A stretch of 51,648 nucleotides of DNA from Cylindrodendrum hubeiense (lineage: Eukaryota > Ascomycota > Sordariomycetes > Hypocreales > Nectriaceae): NCBI GenBank assembly GCA_014621425.1, contig JAANBB010000291.1, positions 1 through 51,648 on the forward strand, read 5' to 3'. Below, one piece after another: positions 1-11,849 of the stretch. A program made the position numbers and the translations under genes. Position 1 is the stretch's first letter. Every line of letters starts with the position of its first letter. The notes under the pieces are model-generated. The model was not told the origin of the DNA. It made no database searches and worked only from the letters and a program-made list of their open reading frames with translations.

Positions 1-3000
1 AGCCTGTCGAACTGCCTGTCGAGACGCCTGCCGAACTGCCTGTCGACCTGCCTGTCAACAAGCCGACTCAGACTACCGGCTCCTGGTTCGACATCCCAAT
101 CCTCTCCTCGACCAACTCCGGCTCTCAAAACATCCACCAGCTCGAGGCCCTCCTCGTCGCCTGGACCCTCCTCCTCTACCGAAACAGCAACGGTAGCCCT
201 GTGCAATACTCATGGAGTCTAAGCGAACTCGATGCTCCTACGACCACCACCTTTGAGGTCAACACATCCACCCTCCCCTGGAATGCCACCGACTCGGTCC
301 AAGTCGCCATTGAGGGTGTCCGCGAGTACTTGCGCCAGCAGCTCGACTCATTATACCCCCTCGCCACCGACCGCTACACATTCTCCTTCAACGACGAGTT
401 CGCTCCCGACGGCTCGTTTAGCCACCTGAAAGATGGCAACCACACAATGTCCTGGGTAAGCTCTAACGCCGCCGGCTAACATTGAGATGAGATGAGACGC
501 AGCAGCTAACACACCAACTCACTCACAGGGCAATGTCCAGCTCCAGGCCGTCGTAGCAGACGGAAGCCTTTCTTTGCGCCCCTTCTGGCGCGAGCCGCTC
601 GGCGCAGAGTACCTGGCGAACCACTTCGTCAACTCGCTCGTCGAGATCCTCACCACCACCCTCGCCGACATCGCCACGCCCATCGGCTCGGTCCTCGAGC
701 TCGGCGAGGTCGACAAGGCCGTCATCTGGAACTGGAACAAGGATGTGCCACCCACCGAGGACGCCTGCATGCACACGCTCATCTCGGAGATGGTGCGCCA
801 GCAACCAGACGCCCCCGCCATCTGCTCCTGGGACGGCGACTTCACCTACCAGGAGGTCGAGGACCACTCCAACCTCCTGGCCCACCACCTCATCAGCCTC
901 GGCCTCAAGGTCGGCGACGTCGTGCCGTTGTGCTTTGAGAAGTCGCGATGGACCGTCATCGCCCTCATGGCCGTCAACAAGGCCGGCGCCGCCTTTGTGC
1001 TGATGGACCCCAGCCAGCCTCTGCAGCGACGCCAAGTCATGGCATCGCAAGTCCAAGCCCCTCTCATCCTCACCTCCAAGAGCCTTGGCCCCTCTGCCAT
1101 GGAGACTGCTCCCGAAGCCCAGACTGTAGTCGTCGACGAGCCCACGCTGCGCTCGCTGGCCAAGTCTACGGCGCCTCGAGACGAGCTCCCCGGGGTCCCT
1201 ACCGACTCCCTGCTCTACTGCATCTTCACCTCTGGCAGCACCGGCATGCCCAAGGGTGTCATGATTGACCACAAGACATATACCACCAGTGCCATTATTA
1301 GAAGTACGGCTATCGGCTACGCCAGCGACTCGCGCGCCCTCGATTTTACCTCGTATGCCTTCGATGTCAGTATCGACAGCATGCTGTGCACTCTCCTCCG
1401 CGGAGGCTGCCTCTGCATCCCTACCGATGACGACCGCATGAACGACCTCAGCGGCGCGATCCGCCGCCTCAAGGTCAACATGGCCAACATGACTCCCTCA
1501 GTGGCGCGCATCCTAGACGCCGACATTATCCCCTCGCTTCACAGCCTGGGTGTCGGCGGTGAGTCCTCTTCGGCAGGCGACATCGCCAAATGGGGCGAGC
1601 ACACCCGAATCGTCGTCGGATACGGACCCTCCGAGTGCACCATTGGATGCACTGTCAACCCCAGCGCCGCCGGAAAGCCCTATGTCAGCATCGGAGCTGG
1701 CACTGGCGCCGTCATCTGGCTCGTCGACCCGGCCGACCACAACAAACTCGTCTCGGTGGGCGCCGTCGGCGAGTTGCTTGTCGAGGGCCCCGTCGTTGGC
1801 CAGGGATACCTCAACGACCCCGAGAAGACCGCCGCGGCCTTCATCGAGGACCCCGCCTGGCTGCTGGCCGGTGGCGGTGGTGTTCCCGGCCGATCGGGAC
1901 GCCTGTACAAGACGGGTGATCTCGTCCGTTACGACCCCGACGGCGAGGTTGGCTTCATCTTCGTCGGCCGCAAGGACACCCAGATCAAGCTGCGTGGCCA
2001 GCGTGTCGAGCTGGGCGAGATTGAGTACCACGTCAAGAACAACCTCCCCGGCACCGAGGTCTGCGCCGAGATCATTGCTCCTCAGGGCCAGGGTAAGGAG
2101 TCCATGATTGTGGCTTTCATCTCTGACCGCGAGGCGGCCAAGCCCGAAGATGCCACCGCCGAGGCGCGCCATCTCGAGCTCTCCCCCCGTGTCCGCGAGC
2201 TGGTTGCTGAGCTGGACGAGAAGCTGTCGCAGGTGCTGCCCATCTACATGGTCCCCTCGGCCTACATTGGCCTCAACAAGATCCCCATGCTGGTGTCCGG
2301 CAAGACTGACCGCAAGTCATTGCGTGCCCTCGGCGCCAAGGTGCCCCTATCGAACGCCGCGACCTCCACCACCACCATTACCAAGCCCACGACGGAGACC
2401 GAGATCTTCCTGCGCGACATCTGGTGCAGCCTGCTCGGCCTCGAGGAAGACAAGGTCAGCACCACCCACAACTTCTTCATGCTCGGCGGCGAGTCCGTCC
2501 TGGCCATGAAGCTCGTCCCCATGGTGCGCGAGAAGGGCTACGTCATGACCGTCGCCGACGTCTTCAACCGCCCCAAGCTCGCCGACATGGCCAAGGAGCT
2601 GCAGCGCGAGGACACCACCACCAAGGTCGACATGGAGGTGCCCGCCTTCTCCTTGCTCCGCGAGGACGTGGACCGCGATGCCGTCTTCGCCGAGGCTGCT
2701 GAGCAGTGCGGTGTTGACGCCGCGGCCATCGAGGACATCTACCCCTGTGCCCCTATGCAGGAGATCCACGTCGCCTTCTACACCCGCTCCACCGAGAACT
2801 ACGTCGCCCAGCGCGTCGCCGAGATCCCCAAGGCCGGCTCGGTCGAGAAGCTGCAGGCTGCCTGGAACACCGTCGCCGAGAAGAGCGCCGTCCTCCGCAC
2901 TCGCATCGTCGAGTTCAAGCAGCACGGCTTCATGCAGGTCGTCATCAACCAGCCCACCCAGTGGCAGTCAGCCAGCTCCAGCCTGGAATCCTTCCTGGAA

Positions 3001-6000
3001 GAGGATGCTGCCGTGCCCATGACGCCCAGCACGCCCCTGTGCCGCTTCACTATTGTCAACGACGAGGCGCTCGACAAGCGTTACTTTGTCTGGACCGCTC
3101 ACCACGCCATCTACGATGGCTGGTCTACTGACCTGATCCTCGAGCACGTCAAGGCTGTCTATGACGGTCTCGACGTCTCGCGCACCGCCGAGTTCAAGCA
3201 CTTCATCCGCTACTTGGCCGATCCTGCGCGCGCCGAGGACTCTAGGGACTACTGGCGCACGCAGCTCGAGGGCGCAACTGGCCCCCAGTTCCCTGCTCTG
3301 CCGTCGCGATCTTTCATCCCCGAGCCCGATTCTCTGGAGGAGCGATTCATCACCATCGACCAGTCCGCCAGGTCTGAGGCTACTGTTGCCACCGTCATCC
3401 GAGCTGCCTGGGCCCTGGTTGCCTCTCAGTACACCATGAGCGACGATGTCGTATACGGAGAGACCTTCTCCGGACGTACTCTTCCCATTCCAGGCGCCGA
3501 GCAGATCGAGGGTCCTATTCTGGCCACTGTTCCTGTCCGCATCCGCGTTGACCGCGCTGCTACTATCCAGGAGTTCCTCCAGTCCATCCAGGAGCAGAGT
3601 GTTCAACGAGCCGCCCACGAGCATCTCGGTATCCAGAACATCCGCCGACTGAGCCCCGATGCTCAAATCGCCTGTGAGGTCATGATGGGTCTCGTCGTCC
3701 AGCCCAAGCTGCCCGAGGCCCCTGAGCTTTCCGACGAGGACCTCCCCGCCTTCCGCTCTGGCGACCAGGCTCTCGAGGCTCTCCACTTCAACTCCTACCC
3801 CATCATGATGGCGGCCTCGCTCGAGCAGAGTGGCTTCCGCCTGGTGGCCAGCTTCGACTCGCGCATCATGAGCCCTGCCCGTGTGAAGCGCGTGCTGGCC
3901 CAGTTCGAGTGCGCCGTGTCTCAGCTCCGCGGAGACAACACACAGTCACTGAGCACTATTACCTGCGTGAGCAGCGAGGAGCTCAGCGAGATCTGGAAGC
4001 TGAACAAGGCCGCGCCCCTGGCACCTTCAAGCTCCCTCTCCAGCGGAGACTTTTACCCCATCATCCGATATGTCCCCTGGGTTGTGCACCCCAGCAACGA
4101 GAACCTGCTCGTGCCCGTCGGAACTGTCGGCGAGTTGATCCTGGAAGGCGTCGGAGAGGCCACTGAGACTGAGGCTCCCGAATGGTTGACCAGCGGTGTT
4201 GAGGGCATTCCTGGCCGACAGGGCAAGCTCCACCACACTGGTGACTTGGTCAAGTACGCTGATGACCTGAGCCTGATCTTCATGGGTCGAAAGGAGACCA
4301 TGACCAGCATTGATGGTCATGTCATCAACCTCAATGAGACCAATGCTGAGCTTGAGAAGTTCCTCCCTGCCAACACTGCTATTGCCAGCCAGCTCATTCT
4401 CCCCAGAGGTTCAACTGGCCAGACTCCCATGGTCGTTGCATTCGTCCAGGAGACCCCTGCTAGCGACGCCCAGATGCTTGACCTTGCCATCGAGAACACC
4501 GAGTCTCTCCCCTTGTCATCCAACATCTCTACTGAGCTCGCCACAGCCATCAACGGCCTCAACAAGGCCATGATGGAGACTCTACCCCCCTATGCCATCC
4601 CCTCGATCTGCATCCCCGTCGCCGCTGTCGTAGACGGTGAAGCGGTCGATGTCAAGGCCGTCAGCAAGCTCACGGAGCAGGTCACCCTCGCGTTGGTCAC
4701 CCAGCTTCGCAAGTCCTTCGCCAACCTCGAGCGCATCATCTCCGAGTCAATCACCATGACTCCCAAGGAGCGCACTCTTCTCCCCCTGTGGTCCAAGTTC
4801 TTGGCCATTGACGAGGACAAGATTTCGCTGGACGACAACTTCTTCCGTCTGGGTGGTGACTCCATCGTCGCCATGCGAATGGTGTCTGCCCTGCGCCGTG
4901 CTGGTTTCCGTCTGTCCGTGGCCGACATGTTCCAGAACATGAAGCTGCGCGACATGGCCAACGCCATCATCGACAGCAACCCCGAGCCCGAGAAGCCTGC
5001 CAAGGTTTACTCGCCCTTCTCTCTCCTGAACTCGGGAGATGTCGAGACCTTCCTGGCCGAGACGGTGCGACCTGCTCTCGCAGACTCAACCTGGAAGATC
5101 CAGGACGTCCTGCCCGTCACCGATACCCAGCAGCGAGACGTCAAGTCATCGATTGCTGCGCCTAGAAGCTCGATGCAATATAACATGCTCTACTTCGAGG
5201 AGTCGATCGACACATCACTACTCCTCGACAGCTTCAGGTACCTTGTTGCTCAGCACCCCATCCTGCGCACCGTCTTCGTCCAGCACGAGGAGCGCACACT
5301 GCAGGTGGTGCTGGAGGATATGCCCCTGCCATTCACCCCTCTCGTCACCGAAGAGCCCGTGGACAAGTTCTGCAAGGACCTGGCTGAATCCGACATCGCC
5401 AACGATGCCGCTTTCGCCCTTGGTTCACCCTTCCTGCACCTCTTTGTCGTGAAGGGCGCCACCGAGAAGGCGTTGATAATCCGCATTTCTCACGCCCAGT
5501 ACGACGGTGTCTCTCTGCCCGAGCTTCTCCGACAGCTCGAACTGCGATACCGTGGTGAGGAGGTCCCCGCCTCGGCCCCCTTCAACAGCTACATGCAGCA
5601 CTTGGATGACAAGCGAACCGACAACCTCAAGTTCTGGCGCAACGTGCTCGATGGATCCTCACCAACTGAGATCATCCCCCGTGCTGAGGCCAATGCCAAG
5701 ACTGCTTTCATGACCAAGCCTGTTGACGTCTCTAAGCGCTCTCCTGACACCACCTTTGCCATGCTCCTCAGCGCCGCCTGGGCCAAGGTCATGGCTCGCC
5801 ACCTTGGCATCTCAGATGTCACCTTCGGAAACATCGTTTCTGGCCGTAACGTCGAGCTCGCTGGCATTGACGGCATCATGGGACCTTGCTACCAGTACAT
5901 GCCCGTCCGCGTCAAGCTCGAGGACAACTGGACCGCGACCCAACTTCTGGATCACGTCCGCAGCCAGTACCTCGAGGGTAGCCAGCGCGCCACCGTTGGC

Positions 6001-6306
6001 TTCCAAGAGCTCCAGAAGGAGTGCAGCTGGCCCGAGTCCACACCCTTCTTTGGCTCATTCGTGAACCACCTCGACAAGGAGTTCTTTGACGAGGTTCCCT
6101 TCGCTGGTACCAAGTGCCGCGTCGATTACTCTATCCCCCACCCCGAACCCGCAACTCCCCCCCGCGTGGTGTCTTTCGTGGATGCTGGCAACACCTTTGT
6201 CGGTATTGAGGCCGACGAGGAGCGCCGGGAGTTCTGGGAGGCTAGACTAGAGGAGCTGGCTGTTGTTGTGGAGGGATTCGTGACGAGCCCTGATGCTTTG
6301 CTGTAA
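1..6306 (+). CDS. Siderophore-type nonribosomal peptide synthetase, NPS6/SidD-like (5' end cut by window)
   Basis: The reading frame is open from base 3, so the start codon lies upstream. Exons are <1-455 and 529-6306, with a 73-nt intron (456-528, GTAAGC...CACAG); about 2,076 residues are visible. Order: N-terminal region with a P/V/E/L-rich start (about 1-190); adenylation domain with core A3 [11 protein letters not shown] (near 384), YGPSE, TGDL and KIRG-like [11 protein letters not shown]; carrier protein LGGES (Ser 807); condensation domain HHAIYDG (1009-1015); a remnant adenylation domain that keeps only late motifs ([15 protein letters not shown], about 1330-1500); second carrier LGGDS (Ser 1596); and a terminal condensation domain with SHAQYDG (1805-1811) and Tyr 1825, which fits the SHxxxDx14Y signature of fungal cyclising CT domains. 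A-T-C-dA-T-C is the known layout of fusarinine-type extracellular siderophore synthetases. By eye the selectivity residues read about D-V-D-M-V-G-I-G (uncertain). The neighbouring esterase supports the siderophore role. The exact product is not provable here. Confidence 0.88.
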
Positions 6307-6976
6307 ATGGGGTTTGGTCTATTTTGTAATAGCGGAGGGCATATAATGGTTATTAAAAGGAGTGATTTTTATTGTATAGTCTAGTTTAGTATTGTTTTAG
6401 TATAAATGCTTTCTACATATTTACCTACCTCGATCTCCAACTGTAACATCCAAGTGACAGCCAGGGAGCACTCTGCCCTCTCAGCCAAGAAGCTGCTCTG
6501 GTCCGAAGCTAGGAGCTTTCAGGGCAGCTCAGTACGGCTATGATCGGCTAGGGCCGAACTCAAAGAGGGGCAAAAGAGGGGTGAAGAAATTGAGGTTTTG
6601 TGGCAAGGGAGCGGAAGAGCCTTCTTGAGCTACGTCACCAACAGACCAGTCAGTCTCTCATAGCTATAGGTACTATACGGAGTCTATACGGAGTGCATAG
6701 TAAAGTACCCATATCCGTTAATACAGCATATGCTTGGCGTTCTGTGCAGAGTTATCCATCTTGTGCATGAGAGATTTTCCGAAGCTGAGTGTGGCCTCCA
6801 GAGATCCACTACGGTGGATTATCAATCTTATCAGATGCAATCATGTGGTGGGACGATTCTTAAAACGAGTCTCTCCATCTGTATTTAAGTAACCCGGTGA
6901 CTGGAAAAAATGCATTTAAGAGCAGTCTGCCGTTAACCGTTTCCCGTCCGTCATAGTTAGTCGCAGAATACGAAAC
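6307..6976. other. Intergenic region between NRPS and esterase
   Basis: It contains the 3' flank of the NRPS gene (an AT-rich stretch at about 6340-6420 suits 3'-end formation) and the promoter of the esterase gene. A pair of GATA-type sites is listed separately. A short direct repeat, TATACGGAGT, occurs at about 6674-6694. No gene is seen. Confidence 0.6.
6819..6836 (-). promoter_or_regulatory. Candidate SreA-type iron-responsive GATA site pair
   Basis: On the minus strand, bases 6836-6828 read ATCTGATAA. This is an exact match to ATCWGATAA, the consensus published for the iron-sensing GATA repressor SreA. A second GATA core (TGATAA on the minus strand) lies at 6824-6819. The pair sits about 140 bp upstream of the esterase start codon. 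Iron repression of this gene is an inference from the match. Confidence 0.55.
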
Positions 6977-8031
6977 ATGCGCGGTATAAATATCGGCCTG
7001 AATCGGACTCTGCGCGTCATTCCACGCACTCTCATCCGTACCCAACCACTCAGGACAATATCTCAAATGGCCGCCAAAATGGAGCATGCGCATCTGCCAA
7101 ACACGTGCCAGTACACGGCCAAGACGGACAGGGGAGACTATATTGTCCAGATTGCCTGGCCTCTTATTTGGAGCGAGGATCGGGTCCCCCACAAGGAAGA
7201 GCCCGTCAATACTCTGTGAGTAAAGGCCGCATTTAGTAACAAGGACATTTTCTGACTGCAGCTAGTTATGTTGTTGATGGCAACGCGTATTTCTTCACAG
7301 CGGTAGATGTTACCCGCCGCACGGAATTCACCCATGGAGCCCGAACTGTGGTAGTCGGTATTGGCTATCCCAACAAGACATGTGTCTACGACCACCGCAG
7401 AGGTCCTGATCTCACCCCGCCAACTGCAGATGGCAAGTACGATATTCCACTCGACGCATTTGGACAGCCCCAAGACCATCTCTCCTTCGGCGAGGCATCC
7501 AAATTCCTCAACACCATTGAGAACACTATTATGCCCCATGTTCAAGACACTCTTTTCCCCAAGGCGGCTCTGAGCACCGGCCGCAAGGCGCTTTTCGGCC
7601 ACTCATACGGCGGAATCTTTGCACTCAACACTCTCTACACCAAGCCCGAACTCTTCAACACAATCATTGCGGCAAGCCCAGTCACCTGGTGGAACTACAG
7701 CTCCATCGTCAAGGAGCAAGAAGTCGCATTCCGCGAGCGCAAGGACACCATCAAGTCACCTCCCGCGCTGCTGATGACATACGGATCAGCTGAGTCGGAA
7801 TTGGAGTTGGGACCAGGAGAGTCCGAGAAGTCTCTTGCGAAGAGGAAGGCCTGTGCCGAGGATGACCAGATGAAGGAAAGTGTGGAGGGCATGGTGGCGC
7901 GTCTTCAAAGCTCGCCCAACATCCGAAATATCTGGACGTGGAAGTTTGAGGGCGAGGACCATGGAAGTTCAGCCGTGACGGCTGTTCAGCAGGGAGTTAT
8001 CAAGTTCCTTACGGAGGAGCATATTGGTTAA
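6977..8031 (+). CDS. Siderophore esterase-like alpha/beta hydrolase (IroE/EstB family)
   Basis: Exons 6977-7215 and 7266-8031 encode 334 residues. The 50-nt intron (7216-7265) must use the CTAG acceptor at 7265, because the GCAG acceptor at 7261 gives an immediate stop. The joined sequence reads NTL-YVVDGNAYF, as expected for this family. The nucleophile elbow is GHSYGG (Ser 193), followed by SPVTWWN, a hallmark of the IroE/Fes-related esterase D fold (PF00756). The catalytic His is probably in EDHGSS (His 312). IroE/EstB enzymes hydrolyse ester bonds of imported ferric siderophores to release iron; fusarinine-type siderophores are ester-linked, which matches the adjacent NRPS. The first ~34 residues are Arg-rich and lack acidic residues until after Met31 and Met35, so either an organelle-targeting leader is present or translation starts at an internal Met. 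A GATA-factor site precedes the gene. Confidence 0.85.
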
Positions 8032-8662
8032 AAGCAACAAGGGACTAGATAAATATTAATGGATTTTAAGCAAACAAGATGTCCAAAGTTCATGATAAAG
8101 TTTTGTAGTGCTGTGAGCCGATCTTGCTGCATACTACACTAAGAATGCAGGATGTTAAACCTGGCTGATTATATCAATCTATACCCTGTTCGACTTGAGT
8201 ATAGTCAAGAACCCTGTTTCTGTTAGCAGGGGTCACGATTGATAACACTGGGCACAAACCTGGCTAAGCAAGAACGGGGAGTTGCCACAAGTCTACTAGG
8301 GTATGTAGCTTATCTTTTATGGAGAGATTATCATGCGTGACAATCTCAGCAACTAAAATTAACAATCTGTTTAGAAAGATGCAAGTTGCCCAGCTTACTA
8401 GAGCCATAAGTGGCTGCGCGACAGCCGACGGATGCGTTCCGCTCGGGGCGGATGCGGACCGGTGTGCATATCTCCACCACCAACAGCAGGGATGTTATCA
8501 AGCGCGCGTCATTACTTCCATGAACCAGAGATAGCCTTAATTGATATCTATATATGGAGAAGAATAATCCCTAGTCCATTGCCCGGTACCTGAATTATCA
8601 ACACTCAATATCCGTATTCTCATTCGGCAGGAGCAAATCCAACTTCTAAAACCGTTACAGCA
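8032..8662. other. Intergenic region between esterase and aminotransferase
   Basis: It holds the esterase 3' flank and the aminotransferase promoter. GC-rich CGG-containing motifs at 8425-8462 stand out from the surrounding AT-rich DNA and are listed separately. No convincing gene is seen; short open frames here lack coding character. Confidence 0.55.
8425..8462 (+). promoter_or_regulatory. CGGATGCG motif pair, copy 1 of a dispersed motif
   Basis: CCGACGGATGCG (8425-8436) and GGCGGATGCGGACCGG (8447-8462) lie about 200 bp upstream of the aminotransferase start. Closely similar strings recur at 26405-26422 and, inverted, at 30256-30276. CGG triplets are typical contacts of Zn2Cys6 regulators, but a degraded repeat end would look the same. 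Function unproven. Confidence 0.3.
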
Positions 8663-10063
8663 ATGAACGGAACAGCAAAGACCCGCCCACAGCCCGCCCA
8701 GCGCGTGGCTCAGCAACCTGACGATGTCTGGTATGTTTAAATCCTCACTGATCCCGTTTTCTGCTGGGCACAGCTTAACCCTACACCAGGTCTATTGTCA
8801 ATGATGCAGCATCCAAGTCGCCAATTCAGCCCGTGGTTAATATGGGCCAGGGATTCTTGTGCGTCTTTGCCGTTATCCAAGGCCTAATGATGGCACATTC
8901 TTAACCATACTTCGTTTAGTGGCTATAACCCGCCAGATTTTCTTCTTGATGCAGCCAAGGAAGCTCTAAATCGGGTCGACGCAAATCAATATTCCCCTAC
9001 CAAGGGCCGAATTAATCTAAGAAGAGCAATTGCTACCCATTATTCTCCTTCCCTGGAGCGAGAGATTAATCCCGAATCCGAAGTCATCATCACAACTGGT
9101 GCTAACGAAGGTATCCTGAGTGCATTCATGGCCTTTATTGAGGAAGGGGATGAAGTTATCGTCTTTGAACCCTTCTTCGATCAGTATATTAGCAACATTC
9201 AGATGGCAGGTGGTACGGTCAAGTATGTTCCATTGATCCCTCCAGCCCGCGGAGACGTGGAAACATCGACTTCAGGAGACTGGTCTATTGATGTGGACAA
9301 GTTGGAGGGAGCTTTCTCGTCCCGGACCCGCATGCTTGTTCTGAACTCACCTCATAACCCAGTGGGCAAAGTCTTTTCCACAGAGGAGCTCACTCTCATC
9401 GGAAATTTGTGTGTCAAGAACAATACCATCATCATTGCGGATGATGTTTACGATGCCTTGACCTATGTTCCCTCCAAAAGGATGGCAACTATCTCTCCCG
9501 AGATCTGGAACCTGACATTGACGGTTGGATCTTCCGGCAAGACATTTTACGCCACTGGCTGGAGAATCGGCTTTCTTATCGGTCCCGACGATCTGATTAA
9601 ATATGTTGCCGCGGCTCACATGCGCATCTGCTACTCAAGCCCGAGCCCGTTGCAGGAAGCCTGTGCCGTTGGTTATCCAATGGCCACCAAGTTGGGCTTC
9701 TGGAAGACCTGCAAAGACGACATGCAATCCAAGATCAAACGTTTTGTCCAGGTCTTTGAGGAGTTAGGACTGCCGTATTCCGCTCCTCAAGGAGGCTATT
9801 TTGTCTTGGCCAATTTTTCACGCGTCAAAATCCCCGACGACTACGAGTTCCCACCTCATGTGGCTTGCCGACCAAAAGATTTCAAGCTTTGTTGGTTCTT
9901 CATTGTCGAGCTTGGAATAGCTGCAATCCCCCCGAGCGAGTTTTATCTCCCGGAGAATGCACATGTGGCAGAGAATTATTTGAGATTTGCGGTGTGCAAG
10001 GAGGACGCAGTGTTAGAGAAGGCAAAGGAGAAGCTCAGAGGCTTGACCAAATACATAGTTTAA
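8663..10063 (+). CDS. Class I/II PLP-dependent aminotransferase, kynurenine aminotransferase-like
   Basis: Exons 8663-8730, 8790-8858 and 8920-10063 give 426 residues; the introns are 59 and 61 nt, and both junctions restore a family-like reading (DDVWSIVND; MGQGFFGYNPPDF). Fold-type I aminotransferase motifs are clear: NMGQGF near the N terminus, TGANEGIL, NSPHNPVGK, DDVYDAL, and the PLP-lysine segment SSGKTFYATGWRIG with Lys about residue 253. These match the kynurenine-oxoglutarate aminotransferase / cysteine-S-conjugate beta-lyase group (BNA3-like), which converts kynurenine to kynurenate using a 2-oxo acid. The length is normal for the family. No targeting peptide is obvious. Substrate preference cannot be read from sequence, and a role with the upstream siderophore genes is not shown. 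Confidence 0.85.
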
Positions 10064-10186
10064 ATTTTCACAATAATAAGTTAAAATGACATTTCGCATA
10101 GTACAAACCTCAAGTAAGCAATGGATTGAATGAGACTCTAAGCATCGACCTTAATTGAATGATCAAGGTTCAGAAAGAGCCTTAAA

Positions 10187-10204
10187 TTGTTGTTGTTGTT
10201 GTTG
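10187..10204 (+). repeat. (TTG)6 microsatellite
   Basis: Six uninterrupted TTG units lie between the aminotransferase and the retroelement. The surrounding 10064-10324 shows no gene. Confidence 0.85.
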
Positions 10205-10324
10205 TATTATTACCGTCATGAAGATAGCTACTAGAGGACTAGAGATATCTACAGAATCCCGTACGGGCAAGATGACGTGCTAGGCTGGTGTCAACAGCTG
10301 AAGAAACCTAGATACATACGGTAC

Positions 10325-10853
10325 TGAAGCGGCGGGGATTGCCGCATCGGACAGGAAGGGCCGAGAAATGTGGGGCCGCCCGGGAGGGCGGATAAAAGGG
10401 AAGGTCTCCGACCAGAGACCTTGGGTATCGGGGAAGTATCAACACACGAGAGAAAACCTTTTGAAAGGATAGCTTGGTGGAGGAACGAGACCTTCCCTAG
10501 CCCTCCCAGTAGAGTCTTCTTAATTTTCTATATTATTTATATTAATTTGTAATTTTCCCTTGATTTTCTTTGCTATTAGTTATGTCCGAGTCTTTAAGAT
10601 CGGGATTTTTATTATATTAATTATGGTTTTCAATACCTTGCTAACGCGAAGACTATTATTTCTTTAATTAAGTATCTAATTAGATATTTTCCTTCTTTAA
10701 GAACCCAGAATTAAGAGATAGTAGCTAATAACTCTAGCTATAGCCTATGTGTATACCCGATCCAGGGAGACTTATTATTAATATTTAATTGAGGATTTCT
10801 ATAAGAGGGTATTTATTTTAATATTAGACTAAGATCCCTTTCCTACTATTTTA
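10325..10853 (+). repeat. 5' LTR
   Basis: 529 bp, aligned end to end with 22540-23068 without length difference. Bases 10325 to about 10560 keep normal GC; from about 10560 to 10853 the copy is heavily C-to-T and G-to-A mutated relative to the 3' LTR. The inner end reads CCTACTATTTTA where the 3' copy has CCCGCCGCTTCA. Confidence 0.9.
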
Positions 10854-10875
10854 TTTGGAGGTTATAGTAAGGTGA
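10854..10875 (+). other. Candidate primer-binding site
   Basis: The bases directly after the 5' LTR (TTTGGAGGTTATAGTAAGG) are where a tRNA primer-binding site should lie. A TGG near the LTR edge fits the usual start, but RIP has probably altered the site, so no tRNA can be assigned. Confidence 0.3.
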
Positions 10876-11849
10876 TAAGTCTGTTAATTCTAGAAGAATA
10901 AAGACTAGATTAATAGATATACTTTTAAGTTATAGTCTATATTAAACTTATAGAGTAGAAAAGATACTAGAAAATTATAATTCTATTAGGGAATTAATTA
11001 AACCCCTAAAATATAACCTATAAATAATAAAGATAGTAAACTAGAAATTAACTATTTAATAATAAGATCCCCTATCTAAATCCTACTAGTTAAAATAAAA
11101 ATAAATAACTAATCTCTATAATATAACTAGTATTATCTCACTAACTTATTAATATTAAGAATACTAGAGAAAAAGAAAATAAAAAGAGATTAGAAAATAT
11201 CTAATAATATATATTATATAGTAAAAAATAATTATAATAATATTATTAGAGACTAAGAATATTAATTATATATAAATTATTATTAATAGGATAAGGGAAA
11301 CTAGGAAAGAGTAAAGTAGGGAATAATTATAGCTTTACTTATTATATAGGTTATTATATATAATAAGAGTCTGATTATTATAATCTGGTTAATAATTTAG
11401 TAGGGAAAGAGCCAGGAAGGCCCAAAAATAAAAGAGAATAAGAAAGAAAATAATAAGTAGAGAGATTATTTTTATTATTAAATAGGAGGTAATAAGAATA
11501 ATAATATTAATAATAAGAATAATAGAAAAATTATCAATAATATTTATAAATATTATTTTAACTCTTATCCTTTTCTTTCTATCCCTATAGGCTATAATTA
11601 TAATTATATTAATTAATAATTAAGAAAGAATATCTTTTATATATTCTTTCTATCTATCTTAACTCTCTTAATTAGAGAGAGGGTTAAGGGCTATTTACTA
11701 TAAATTTTATTATTATTAAAAGGTAAAGGAGGTGATTAATTAATAATATCTAAGAATAAGACTTATATTCTATCTAGAAGAAAAAGGATTAATACTCTAG
11801 GAAGGTTAGCTCTGCCCTTAAAACTAAAATAGAGAAAAAGAAAAAGAGA

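Noticed and set aside
523..1272. Long minus-strand open frame inside the NRPS
   Set aside because: It is antisense to a conserved adenylation domain and arises from the GC-rich third positions; no family character.
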